Below, in pieces: positions 51,147 to 59,959 of a stretch of DNA of 64,000 bases. Where the stretch lies: positions 1,984,001 through 2,048,000 of the forward strand of contig NZ_CP157276.1 in NCBI RefSeq assembly GCF_040024445.1, read 5' to 3'. The DNA is from Prescottella soli. Lineage in GTDB: Bacteria; Actinomycetota; Actinomycetes; Mycobacteriales; Mycobacteriaceae. A program made the position numbers and the translations under genes. Every line of letters begins with the position of its first letter. The first letter of the stretch is position 1. Under the pieces are notes generated by a model. It did no database searches. It saw only the letters and a program-made list of their open reading frames with translations, and was not told the DNA's origin.

Positions 51147-52133
51147 TTGCGCACCCACGTCACGCCGCGGATCGTCGCGGCCACGGCGATCACGATCGCC
51201 TCTGCTCTCACCCTGTCCGCCTGCGGCGGATCGTCGAACTCGGACGCCGCCGCCGCGTCGATCTCCCTGCAGAACTGCGGTCGCACCGTCACCATGCCCG
51301 GGCCCGCCGAGCGCGGCGTCACCCTCAATCAGGGTGCCACCGAGTCGGCGCTGTCGATCGGCGCGCAGGACCGGATGGTCGGCACCGCATACCTCGACGA
51401 CGTCGTCGCGCCGCAGTGGCAGGCCGCGTACGCGCAGGTCCCGGTGCTCGACGAGAAGAGCTACCCCAGCCGCGAGGCACTGCTCGAGACCAAGCCGGAC
51501 CTGGTACTGGCGTCGTACTCGAGCGCGTTCGGCGACAAGGGCGTCGGCTCGCAGGAGTCGTTCGACGAACTCGGCATCGCCACCTACGTCTCCCCGTTCG
51601 GCTGCAAGGACAAGTCGAAGCGGCCGCCCGTCGCGTGGGATTCGATCGCTACCGAGATCACCGACTACGGCACCCTGTTCGGCCACGAGGCCGAGGCGCA
51701 GTCCCAGGCCGCCCAGATGCGCGAGACCCTCGCGGGCGTCGAGGCCGCTGCCCCGGCGAAGGGCAGGACCATCTTCTGGTACGACAGCAAGACCACCACG
51801 CCGTACGTCGGGGGCAACGCCGGCGGACCCCAGCTGATCATCGACGCGGTCGGCGGCTCCAACATCTTCGCCGGCATCAACGGCGCGTGGGCCGACGGCA
51901 GCTGGGAGACGGTGCTGAAGGCGAACCCGGACGTCATCGTCCTGGCCGACGCCTCGTGGGACACGGCCGAGGCGAAGAAGGAGTACCTCCGCAACGATCC
52001 GGCACTGAAGGATCTGAAGGCCGTGCGTGACAACGCCTTCGTCGTGGTGCCGTTCTCGACGACCACCCCCGGCCCGCGGCTGATCGAAGGCGCGAGCCTG
52101 GTGGCCGGGCAACTAGGCGGCGAACGGGCATGA
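51147..52133 (+). CDS. ABC transporter substrate-binding lipoprotein (BtuF-like)
   Basis: Class III periplasmic binding protein of 328 aa. The signal peptide RTHVTPRIVAATAITIASA ends in the lipobox LSAC, so it is a lipid-anchored receptor. The mature part (MPGPAERGVTLNQGATESALSIG) has the two-lobe helical-backbone fold used for cobalamin, siderophores and heme. Control by a B12 riboswitch points to cobalamin or a corrinoid as ligand. TTG 51147 (GGAAGG upstream) gives a standard signal length; GTG 51099 is in frame but falls at the riboswitch edge. The stop overlaps the permease start (ATGA). Confidence 0.85.
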   Translation: MRTHVTPRIVAATAITIASALTLSACGGSSNSDAAAASISLQNCGRTVTMPGPAERGVTLNQGATESALSIGAQDRMVGTAYLDDVVAPQWQAAYAQVPVLDEKSYPSREALLETKPDLVLASYSSAFGDKGVGSQESFDELGIATYVSPFGCKDKSKRPPVAWDSIATEITDYGTLFGHEAEAQSQAAQMRETLAGVEAAAPAKGRTIFWYDSKTTTPYVGGNAGGPQLIIDAVGGSNIFAGINGAWADGSWETVLKANPDVIVLADASWDTAEAKKEYLRNDPALKDLKAVRDNAFVVVPFSTTTPGPRLIEGASLVAGQLGGERA

Positions 52134-53188
52134 GCGTGACGACCCGGGTGCCGGCCCGGGTTGCTGCGATGCCCGCGGCCGGCTGGTCGGCGGTGCTGGT
52201 CGCGCTGCTCCTGGTGAGTTGCGCGGCCGGCGTCGCGATCGGTGCGGCCGATCTGTCGATCGGCACCGTGCTGCAGGCGATCGGCGGTCGACTCGGGATC
52301 GGCGACGGCACCGACCTGCTCACCACGCACATCGTCGTCGATCTGCGGATGCCGCGGGTGCTGGCGGCCGCGGCGATCGGCGCCGGCCTCGCGCTCTGCG
52401 GCGCCGTGCTGCAATCGCTGACCGGAAACCAGCTGGCCGATCCATACCTGCTCGGCATGTCCGGGGGCGCGTCGCTCGGCGCGGTCCTGTCCCTCACCAC
52501 CGGCGCGACAGCCGTGGGCGCGTTGGGTTTCGGCGCCGTCTCGTCCACCGCGTTCGTCGGCGCACTCGGAAGCCTGCTGCTGGTGTTCGCCATCGCGACG
52601 TCCCGGTCCGGTGCGCTGATGCCCAATCGCCTCGTCCTCGCCGGAATCGCGGTGGGGCAACTCACGGCAGCCTTGACGTCGGCCCTGGTGATGCTCGGAG
52701 ACCGGGACGCGGCGCGCCGGGTGCTGGACTGGACCCTGGGCTCGGTGGCCGGCGTGCGGTGGTCGGGCCTGATCAGCATTCTGATCGTCCTCGCACTGAC
52801 CACGACCGTCATGCTCGCCCACAGCCGGGTGCTGGACTCGTTCGCGTTCGGTGAACGGGCCGCCGCGAGCCTCGGCACCGACGTCGAACGCTCCCGCTGG
52901 GTGCTGTACGCGACCGCGTCGCTGTGCACGGCGGCGCTCGTCGCGCAGGCCGGGATCATAGGCTTCGTCGGGCTCGTCGTGCCGCATGCGGCCCGCATGC
53001 TCGTCGGACCGCTGCACGCCCGCCTGCTTCCCGCCGTGGCCCTCCTGGGCGCACTGCTGCTGGTGTGGGCCGACATCGCGGCCCGCACCGTACTACCGGG
53101 ACGCGAATTGCCGATCAGCGTCGTCACCGCCGTCGTGGGAGTCCCGGCGTTCGTGTGGCTGCTCCGCCGACGAGGAGCGCAGGCATGA
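52130..53188 (+). CDS. FecCD/BtuC-type ABC permease
   Basis: The protein is 352 aa with about ten helices. LRMPRVLAAAAIGAGLALCGAVLQSLTGNQLADPYLLG is the FecCD signature, and GFVGLVVPHAARMLVG the ATPase-coupling region. It forms the membrane channel of the corrinoid-type importer. ATG 52130 overlaps the binding protein stop, and its own stop overlaps the ATPase start. Confidence 0.93.
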   Translation: MSVTTRVPARVAAMPAAGWSAVLVALLLVSCAAGVAIGAADLSIGTVLQAIGGRLGIGDGTDLLTTHIVVDLRMPRVLAAAAIGAGLALCGAVLQSLTGNQLADPYLLGMSGGASLGAVLSLTTGATAVGALGFGAVSSTAFVGALGSLLLVFAIATSRSGALMPNRLVLAGIAVGQLTAALTSALVMLGDRDAARRVLDWTLGSVAGVRWSGLISILIVLALTTTVMLAHSRVLDSFAFGERAAASLGTDVERSRWVLYATASLCTAALVAQAGIIGFVGLVVPHAARMLVGPLHARLLPAVALLGALLLVWADIAARTVLPGRELPISVVTAVVGVPAFVWLLRRRGAQA

Positions 53189-53994
53189 CCCACCACTCGC
53201 CGGAGTTCCGCGTCGACGACGTCACGTGGTCGCTGGACGGCACGACGATCCTCGACGCCGTGACGTGTCGTGCGCCGGCGGGACAGGTCACCGGGCTGAT
53301 CGGCCCGAACGGTTCCGGCAAGACGTCGCTGCTGTCGGCGATCGCCCGACTCACCCGCCCCTCCCGCGGGCAGATCACGATCGACGGGCAGCCTGTGAAG
53401 GCGATGAACCGGCGCGAGTTCGCGCGGACGGTCGCACTGGTGGAACAGCATTCCGCGACCGAACTCGAGCTGACGGTGGAGCAGATCGTCGAGCTCGGCG
53501 TGATTCCGCACCGGGGCGGCTGGGCCCGGCCGGCCGCCGTGGGCATGGCCGACGTGATCACCGAGAGCCTCGCCATGGCGGGAATCTCGGAGCTGCGACA
53601 CCGGTTGTGGCACAGCCTGTCCGGTGGCGAGAAACAGAAGACGCAGCTCGCCCGGGCGTTTGCGCAGCGCCCCTGCGTGTTGCTGCTGGACGAGCCGACC
53701 AACCACCTCGACGTCTCCGCGTCGCTCGAACTGCTCGATCTGATTCGCCGCCGCGGCCTCACGACCGTGGCCGCCATGCACGACCTGAACCTGGCGGCGA
53801 TGTACTGCGACCACCTCGTGGTGCTCAGCGGAGGCACCGTCGTCACCGAGGGCGCGCCCGAGGTCGTGCTCACCGAGGAACTACTCGCGGACGTCTACGG
53901 ACTCGACGCGATCGTGCAGCCCCATCCCCGCACCGGGCGCCCCATGGTGGTGCTGTGCAGCGCCGCCATGGATGTCGAAAGGTCTTCGCCATGA
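53185..53994 (+). CDS. BtuD/FecE-type ABC ATPase
   Basis: The protein is 269 aa with Walker A GPNGSGKTS, Q-loop LVEQHS, signature LSGGEKQKTQLARA, Walker B LLLDEPTNHLD and switch His in AAMHDLN. It energises import through the neighbouring permease. ATG 53185 overlaps the permease stop (ATGA), and the stop overlaps the CbiX-ferredoxin gene. Confidence 0.94.
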   Translation: MTHHSPEFRVDDVTWSLDGTTILDAVTCRAPAGQVTGLIGPNGSGKTSLLSAIARLTRPSRGQITIDGQPVKAMNRREFARTVALVEQHSATELELTVEQIVELGVIPHRGGWARPAAVGMADVITESLAMAGISELRHRLWHSLSGGEKQKTQLARAFAQRPCVLLLDEPTNHLDVSASLELLDLIRRRGLTTVAAMHDLNLAAMYCDHLVVLSGGTVVTEGAPEVVLTEELLADVYGLDAIVQPHPRTGRPMVVLCSAAMDVERSSP

Positions 53995-54746
53995 ACATGA
54001 TCCGACCCACTCGATGGGCGATCGTCACCGCGCCCACCGACCGCGGTGACGATCCCCGCGATCGACTCGGCGGCGCCCTCGAGGTGCTTCGGGAGCGCCA
54101 CCCCGACATCGAGTTCCGCACCGCGGTCCTCGGCGGATCCGGTCCGACGATCGCCGTGGTCCTGGACGAAGCCGCCGCCGCGGGCGCAGCCGAGGTCGTC
54201 GTGGTGAGCGCGCAGACGGTCCTCGACCGCAAGATCGATGCGTGGTTCCGCCGGGTGATCGGACACTGGCTGCGGGAGCGGTCCGGGACGCCGACCCCGG
54301 ACGTGCGAATCGCCGGCCCGCTGAGCGACTCGGCCGGCTACGCCGACATGCTCGGCGCCGCGATCACCGGGTCGACCGCGCCCGCGCGGACCACCACCGC
54401 TCCCCTGACCTCCCCCGCCTGGGACGAGGTGCCCGGCTTCGCACGGCACGTCCTGGTGTGCCGGGGTCCGCGGTGCTCGGCGCGCGGCGGCCCGGAAACC
54501 GCAGCGGCCCTGGACTCGACGCTCGAAACGCGCGGTCTGGGTGACGACGACGTCCTCGTCACCCAGACCGGATGCATGTTCCCGTGCTCTCAGGCACCCG
54601 TTGTCGCGGTGTACCCCGACAACACCTGGTACGGCGAGATGTGCGCCGACCGTGTCGAACGGTTCGTGGACGAGCACCTCGTCGCGGGCCGGCCGATCGT
54701 CGAGTGGCAGGGCGCTCGGCGGGAATCTGCGATCCTGGAGTCATGA
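53991..54746 (+). CDS. CbiX-like chelatase domain fused to a thioredoxin-like [2Fe-2S] ferredoxin
   Basis: A two-part protein of 251 aa. The N-terminal half (about residues 8-135) resembles CbiX/sirohydrochlorin chelatase folds (WAIVTAPTDRGDDPRDRLGG, AGAAEVVVVSAQTVLDRKID). The C-terminal half is a thioredoxin-like ferredoxin with a CRGPRC pair and TGCMFPC pair, expected to hold a [2Fe-2S] cluster. The His pair normally chelating cobalt in CbiX is not evident, so catalysis is uncertain. Its place in a B12-controlled importer operon suggests cobalt insertion or reductive corrinoid processing. ATG 53991 overlaps the ATPase stop; the stop overlaps the Rdx gene. Confidence 0.78.
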   Translation: MNMIRPTRWAIVTAPTDRGDDPRDRLGGALEVLRERHPDIEFRTAVLGGSGPTIAVVLDEAAAAGAAEVVVVSAQTVLDRKIDAWFRRVIGHWLRERSGTPTPDVRIAGPLSDSAGYADMLGAAITGSTAPARTTTAPLTSPAWDEVPGFARHVLVCRGPRCSARGGPETAAALDSTLETRGLGDDDVLVTQTGCMFPCSQAPVVAVYPDNTWYGEMCADRVERFVDEHLVAGRPIVEWQGARRESAILES

Positions 54747-55036
54747 CGACCGCCGCGCCCCGCGTCACCATCACATACTGCACTCAATGCAACTGGCTGC
54801 TCCGGGCCGGGTGGATGGCGCAGGAACTGTTGAACACCTTCGGCACCGAACTGGGCGAGGTGGCAATGATTCCCGGTACCGGCGGGATCTTCCAAGTCAC
54901 CGCAGGCGAGACACTGGTATGGGATCGCAAGCGCGACAGCGGGTTTCCCGACATCGTGACACTCAAGAAATTGGTGCGTGACGCGGTCGTTCCGGACCGG
55001 GATCTCGGGCACGCAGATCGCAAGCACAACGACTGA
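54743..55036 (+). CDS. Rdx/SelW-family CxxC redox protein
   Basis: The 97-aa protein RVTITYCTQCNWLLRAGWMAQELL has the thioredoxin-like Rdx fold of SelW/SelT/SelH with Cys-X-X-Cys in place of Cys-X-X-Sec. GTGGIFQVTAGETLVWDRK is also typical. It probably mediates thiol redox transfer. It overlaps the preceding gene by 4 bases, so it is the fifth gene of the B12 riboswitch operon. Confidence 0.85.
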   Translation: MTTAAPRVTITYCTQCNWLLRAGWMAQELLNTFGTELGEVAMIPGTGGIFQVTAGETLVWDRKRDSGFPDIVTLKKLVRDAVVPDRDLGHADRKHND

Positions 55037-55183
55037 GCTCGGGGTCTTGACGGTCACTCGATCAGCGACCACTGTTGATCAGAGACATATGGGGCGATAC
55101 CGCACCCAGTGAAACGGCCGACCCCCGTCGCGCGTCGGCCGCACCGATACAGCTGTGCCACCGCACGATGGAGCTGAGGCGTC

Positions 55184-56602
55184 ATGACCACCGACGAGGT
55201 AGAGACCCGCGCAATCGATTCGGATACCACTGACGCAATCACCGGCGTCGTTGCCGGGCTACGAGATATCCACGCGAGCGGACGCACCAGAACCGCGCGG
55301 TGGCGGATCGAGCAACTGCGCGGCATCGAACGAATGCTGGACGAGCGCGAGGACGAGATCACCCGCGCCCTCGCCGAGGATCTGGGTCGCGATCCCTTCG
55401 AGTCCTGGATGACCGACATTCTCGACCTGAAAATCGAGGCCAGGCATGCTCGTAAACACCTGCGACGATGGATGCGCAACCGACCGCAACTGCTGCCGCT
55501 GAATCAGATGCCGGCGTTGGGATGGGTGCAGTACGAACCGCTCGGCGTGGTGCTCGTCATCGGCGCCTGGAATGTCCCGGTGCTGGTCACGCTGGGACCG
55601 CTGATCAATGCCGTGTCGGCGGGGAACTGTGTGGTGGTCAAGCCATCCGAACTCGTCCCCGCATCGTCGCGATTGCTGGCCCGCATGCTCCCCGAGTACG
55701 TCGATCCCAAGGCCGTCGCGGTGGTCGAGGGCGACGGTCGGACCACCCAAGCCCTGCTCGCACAGGGATTCGATCACGCGGTCTTCACCGGCGGCACCGA
55801 GATCGCCCGCAAGATCCTCGCCGGGGCCGCGCCGCACCTGACGCCGGTGACCCTCGAACTCGGCGGCAAGGATCCGGTGATCGTCATGGACGACGCGGAC
55901 CTCGCCGTCGCCGCCCGCCGCATCGCCTGGACCAAGGTTTTCGCCTCCGGGCAAGCCTGCCTCGAGGCCGACTACGTCTTGGCGGCGCGTACCGTCCGGG
56001 ACGAGCTGGTACAGCACCTGGTCCACAGCCTCGAAGAGTTCCGTTCGGAGGGATCACCGCGGGGCCTGCGCATCGTCAACAAACGCCAGTTCGACCGACT
56101 GGCCGGGTACCTCGCCGGCACCAGGGCGAGGGTTGCGTACGGCGGCGGTTGCGATCGGGCGACACTGACCGTCGAGCCGACCGTGCTGGTGGACCCGAGC
56201 CCCGACGAACCGATCATGCGGGAGGAGATCTTCGGGCCGATCCTGCCGGTGCTCGCCGTCGACTCGTTGGACGAGGCCATCGATTTCGTGAAGGCACGAC
56301 CGAAGCCGCTCGCCTCCTACATCTTCACGAAGTCGCCGCGGACGCGCCGCCGGTTCCTCTCCGAGATCAGCTCCGGCGCAGCGGTGGTCAATCATCTCGC
56401 CTACCACGTCGTCGCACCCCAGCTCCCGCTCGGCGGCGTCGGCTCCAGCGGCATGGGGCGGTACCACGGCCGGTGGGGCTTCGAAGAGCTCAGCCACCGG
56501 AAGGCCGTGCTGGTCAAGCCGTTCCGACCCGATCCCCGCTTCGCCTACCCACCCTACGGCGACCGGGCGCGCAAGCTGATCCGGCGGCTGTACCGGGCCT
56601 GA
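55184..56602 (+). CDS. class 3-type aldehyde dehydrogenase
   Basis: The protein is 472 aa. LELGGKDPVIV (general base Glu) and FASGQACLEADYV (nucleophile Cys259) are visible, and the compact length with C-terminal FGPILPVLAVDS and GGVGSSGMGRYHG suits class 3/coniferyl-aldehyde dehydrogenases. It oxidises fatty or aromatic aldehydes to acids with NAD(P). The next gene is a fatty-acid CoA ligase 28 bases away, so aldehyde to acid to acyl-CoA is the likely sequence. The preceding 147 bases hold a small hairpin at 55115-55141. Confidence 0.92.
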   Translation: MTTDEVETRAIDSDTTDAITGVVAGLRDIHASGRTRTARWRIEQLRGIERMLDEREDEITRALAEDLGRDPFESWMTDILDLKIEARHARKHLRRWMRNRPQLLPLNQMPALGWVQYEPLGVVLVIGAWNVPVLVTLGPLINAVSAGNCVVVKPSELVPASSRLLARMLPEYVDPKAVAVVEGDGRTTQALLAQGFDHAVFTGGTEIARKILAGAAPHLTPVTLELGGKDPVIVMDDADLAVAARRIAWTKVFASGQACLEADYVLAARTVRDELVQHLVHSLEEFRSEGSPRGLRIVNKRQFDRLAGYLAGTRARVAYGGGCDRATLTVEPTVLVDPSPDEPIMREEIFGPILPVLAVDSLDEAIDFVKARPKPLASYIFTKSPRTRRRFLSEISSGAAVVNHLAYHVVAPQLPLGGVGSSGMGRYHGRWGFEELSHRKAVLVKPFRPDPRFAYPPYGDRARKLIRRLYRA

Positions 56603-56630
56603 GGGCAGGCGTGGAGCAGGGAGGGCCACA

Positions 56631-58409
56631 ATGAACGCGAGCACCGCCCCCCGGACTCTCTGCGAGGCCTTCCAGCGCACCGCCGCAATCCACCCGGACG
56701 CCGTGGCGCTCCGCACCCCCGGCGACACCGTCGTCGTCACCTGGCGCGAGTACGCACAGCGGGTCCGCCGGATCGCCGCCGGCCTGGCGAAACTCGGTGT
56801 CCGCCACGGTGACACCGTCGGCATCATGCTCACCAACCGGCCCGAGTTCCATCTGGCCGACACCGGCGCGCTGCACGCGGGCGCGACCCCGTTCTCGGTG
56901 TACAACACGCTCGCCCCCGAGCAGCTGAACTACGTGCTCACCAATGCCGGAAACCGAATCATGTTCTGCGAGGACCAGTTCCTGCCCGTCGTACGGAGAG
57001 CAGCCGAAGGCACCGCCGTCAAACGGATCATCTGCGTGGACGGCGCGCCCGGGGGCACCACCAGCTTGGAGGGGCTCGAGTCGGTCGGCGAGCGGGACTT
57101 CGACTTCGAGGCCTCATGGCGCGCCGTCGAACCTTCCGACGTGCTCACCCTCGTCTACACCTCCGGCACCACTGGGCCGCCGAAGGGCGTGGAGTTGACA
57201 CACGCGAACCTGCTCGCAGGGATCGACGCGGCGAGTCGCGTACTACCCATCGGACCCGAGGACCGCATAGTCTCCTTCCTGCCGGACGCGCATATGGCCA
57301 ACCGTTTCGGTACTCACTACGTCTCCATCACCAACGGCGTGCAGGTCATCACCCTGGCGGATATCAAGCAGGCGGTCACCGTGTTGCCCGAGGTCCGGCC
57401 GACGGCCTTCTTCGCAGTGCCGCATGTCTGGTACAAGATCAAGGCTGCGATCGAACTGGCGCTCGCCGAGGAGTCGAGCCCGGTCAAGAAGCGGCTCGCT
57501 CAGTGGGCGATCGGGGTCGGCAGGACAAGGGCCCGCCTGGAGTCGGACGGCAGGTCGGTGCCGCGGAGCCTGGCGCTGCAGCACCAGTTCGCGGACCGGC
57601 TCGTGCTGCGCCCCATCCGTAGGAAGATCGGAATGGACCAGGTGCGTTGGGCCGTGTCCGGAGCGGCGGCCATCTCGCCTGACGTCCTCGAGTTCGTACT
57701 CGGACTCGGTATCCCGTGCAGCGAGTCGTGGGGCATGTCCGAGCTGACCTGCATCGTGACCGTCAACCGCCCGGGAGCCATCCGGATCGGCACCGTAGGG
57801 CAGGCGGTCCCCGGCTCGAAGCTTCGGCTCGCCGAAGACGGCGAACTCCTGGTCTCCGGTCCACTGGTGATGAAGGGCTACCGGGGCGACCCGGCGAAGA
57901 CGGCCGCGGCCATCGATGCAGATGGTTGGCTGCATACCGGCGACATCGCGACTATCGACGAGGACGGCTACGTCCGGATCGTGGACCGGAAGAAGGAACT
58001 GATCATCAACGCGGCGGGCAAGAACATGTCGCCGTCGAACATCGAGGGCACCATCCGCGCGGCCAGCCCGCTGATCGGCGGCGCGGCGGTGATCGGCAAC
58101 GACCGCCCCTACGTCGTCGCCCTGCTGACGCTGGACCCCGACGCCGCGGCCGCCTTCGCGACCCGCAACGGCATCGAGGACGGCTCTCCCGGAGATCTCG
58201 CGTCGAACCCATTGGTACGCACAGAGATCGACCGCGCGATCGCGGCAGCCAACGCACTGCTCTCCCGCGTCGAGCAGATCAAGAAATACACCCTGCTACC
58301 GACGATCTGGGAGCCCGGCGGCGACGAGTTCACCCCGACGATGAAGCTGCGGCGCAAACCCATCGACGCCAAGTACGCGCGCGAGATCGAGTCGCTGTAC
58401 GCGGGGTGA
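56631..58409 (+). CDS. long-chain fatty acid-CoA ligase (FAA1/FadD15-like)
   Basis: ANL ligase of 592 aa. The P-loop LVYTSGTTGPPKGVELTH, SESWGMSELTC, the hinge DGYVRIVDRKKELIINAAGKNMSP and the C-terminal TPTMKLRRKPI correspond to the long-chain FAA1 subfamily. It probably activates the product of the aldehyde dehydrogenase. ATG 56631 has a GGAGGG site nearby (GAGCAGGGAGGGCCACA). It converges with the AraC gene, leaving 12 bases. Confidence 0.92.
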   Translation: MNASTAPRTLCEAFQRTAAIHPDAVALRTPGDTVVVTWREYAQRVRRIAAGLAKLGVRHGDTVGIMLTNRPEFHLADTGALHAGATPFSVYNTLAPEQLNYVLTNAGNRIMFCEDQFLPVVRRAAEGTAVKRIICVDGAPGGTTSLEGLESVGERDFDFEASWRAVEPSDVLTLVYTSGTTGPPKGVELTHANLLAGIDAASRVLPIGPEDRIVSFLPDAHMANRFGTHYVSITNGVQVITLADIKQAVTVLPEVRPTAFFAVPHVWYKIKAAIELALAEESSPVKKRLAQWAIGVGRTRARLESDGRSVPRSLALQHQFADRLVLRPIRRKIGMDQVRWAVSGAAAISPDVLEFVLGLGIPCSESWGMSELTCIVTVNRPGAIRIGTVGQAVPGSKLRLAEDGELLVSGPLVMKGYRGDPAKTAAAIDADGWLHTGDIATIDEDGYVRIVDRKKELIINAAGKNMSPSNIEGTIRAASPLIGGAAVIGNDRPYVVALLTLDPDAAAAFATRNGIEDGSPGDLASNPLVRTEIDRAIAAANALLSRVEQIKKYTLLPTIWEPGGDEFTPTMKLRRKPIDAKYAREIESLYAG

Positions 58410-58421
58410 GGATCCAACGGT

Positions 58422-59375
58422 TCACGCGGCGACAGCGCGGAACGCGGTGGGACTCATGCCGTAACGGACGGTGAAGGCCCGGCTGAACGCCGCCAGGTCG
58501 GCGAACCCGAACCGGGAGATGATCTCCGAGATCGTCGCCTTCGGACGCGCGATCAGTGCCTGCCGGCACCGCTCCAGCCGACGCCCGCGGATCCACTGTG
58601 CGACGGTGTGGCCTTCACCCGCGAACAGTCGGTGCAGGGTGCGCGTGGAGATGTAGAACTCGGCGGCGATCGTCTGGGGTCCCAGTCGCGGATCCGCCAG
58701 GTTCTCCTCGATGAACTCGAGGATCCGCAGCAGCAAGTCCGGCTGCGACGGCTCCGCGGTGTCGGTGCACTGCTCGAGCCCGACGGTGACGGTGAGGGCG
58801 GCAAGTTCGTCGGCGAACCGCATTGCGTTCCGGGCGGACACGTCGACGTCCTGCGATGCGACGCCGGACAGCGTCCTCGACAACAGGCCGGTCAGCCCCG
58901 AGTCGCCGCGCATGGTTCGCGCGGTGAGTCGCTCGGATTCGCCGTCCGCCAACTCGATTCGATTTCGATCCCAGGTGAAGACCATCACGTTCCAGTCCCC
59001 TGGGAAGTCCCAACGGAACGGACGTGCGGTCTCGTACACGGCGAAATCACCCTTCGTGAGCCGGCAGGTCCGACCGTCCTGAGTCAGCTGCGCGGTGCCT
59101 CCCGTGATCAGACCGACGTGGAACAGCTGGGTCGACTCAGCCGAAACCATCCGGTTCGTCCGGAGCACCGACTGCCCACTGGCCTTCAACTCGGCCGCGG
59201 ACAGGTGGCCGAGGTTCTTGAGCTCGACGTGGCCGCGACACGAGTCCCGGTCGGAGGGAAGGATGTCTACGGACACGAACCATTCGCGCAGCAGGTCCGT
59301 CCAGGCGATCGCCGTCTCCGCCGACGCACTGCGGGTGTCCGCCGGTGAGCGGAGACCGAGCTCCCGATCCTCCAT
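58422..59375 (-). CDS. AraC-family transcriptional regulator
   Basis: The protein is 317 aa. The N-terminal sensor resembles the AraC-binding-like domain (HVGLITGGTAQLTQDGRTCRL); the C-terminal two helix-turn-helix units are clear (GPQTIAAEFYISTRTLHRLFAGEGHTVAQWIRGRRLERC ... FGFADLAAFSRAFTVRYGMSP, given here in parts around residues 222-310). It is convergent with the aldehyde dehydrogenase/ligase pair and divergent from the OB-fold gene; either could be the target. Related NphR/FeaR regulators activate aromatic-compound catabolism. Confidence 0.9.
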   Translation of the reverse strand: MEDRELGLRSPADTRSASAETAIAWTDLLREWFVSVDILPSDRDSCRGHVELKNLGHLSAAELKASGQSVLRTNRMVSAESTQLFHVGLITGGTAQLTQDGRTCRLTKGDFAVYETARPFRWDFPGDWNVMVFTWDRNRIELADGESERLTARTMRGDSGLTGLLSRTLSGVASQDVDVSARNAMRFADELAALTVTVGLEQCTDTAEPSQPDLLLRILEFIEENLADPRLGPQTIAAEFYISTRTLHRLFAGEGHTVAQWIRGRRLERCRQALIARPKATISEIISRFGFADLAAFSRAFTVRYGMSPTAFRAVAA

Positions 59376-59582
59376 GGCGACCGCTTCACTCTTCTCGGTG
59401 GCGTTCGGTATCTACAGATCGAGAATCGTTCCACCACAACGAGACAACCGGTCTGTTCTGCGCCGTTTCGGTGCTTCTGACACTCAAACACAATCACGTG
59501 GCGCTCACAACCAACCCCGGTAGGCGCTGCGGCCGACATGATTGCTGTTGCAAGGACACGGAACGTCACGGGAAGTAGTTCG

Positions 59583-59945
59583 ATGCTTGAGAGTCTTACC
59601 TCGCACACCCAGATCGGGCAGGCCGGCGACTACGACACCCCCGCATGGGGCCCGCTGCCGCCGGTCGACCCGATCCACCCGGACCTGGACACCTCCGACC
59701 TCGGCGAGATCCGCGAGTTCACCCGCGGAACGATCGTCTCGGCACGGCAGCCCTTACCGACGCCGCCCGGCCACCAGCGCGGCGAGCCGACCCCGGCGGT
59801 GATCGCCGTGGTGGAGATCGATGACGGCACCTGGATCTGCGCCTGGATCGTGGGGTGCACGTACGACGTGTGCGCCCCAGCGTCCCGGGTGACGGCCGAA
59901 CCGGACCGGGCCCACGACGGCCTGCCCGTCTTCCGCCTCCACTGA
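59583..59945 (+). CDS. OB-fold (DUF35-like) protein
   Basis: The protein is 120 aa. The pattern FTRGTIVSARQ, PAVIAVVEIDDGTW, GCTYDVCAPASRV and DGLPVFRLH follows the strand order of the DUF35 OB-fold that usually accompanies thiolases and acyl-CoA dehydratases, but the N-terminal zinc-ribbon Cys pairs are missing. It may bind acyl-CoA or serve as partner of a distant thiolase; this is inference. ATG 59583 is preferred with GGGAAG upstream over the frame start at 59538. Confidence 0.6.
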   Translation: MLESLTSHTQIGQAGDYDTPAWGPLPPVDPIHPDLDTSDLGEIREFTRGTIVSARQPLPTPPGHQRGEPTPAVIAVVEIDDGTWICAWIVGCTYDVCAPASRVTAEPDRAHDGLPVFRLH

Positions 59946-59959
59946 CCGGCGCAGCAGAT

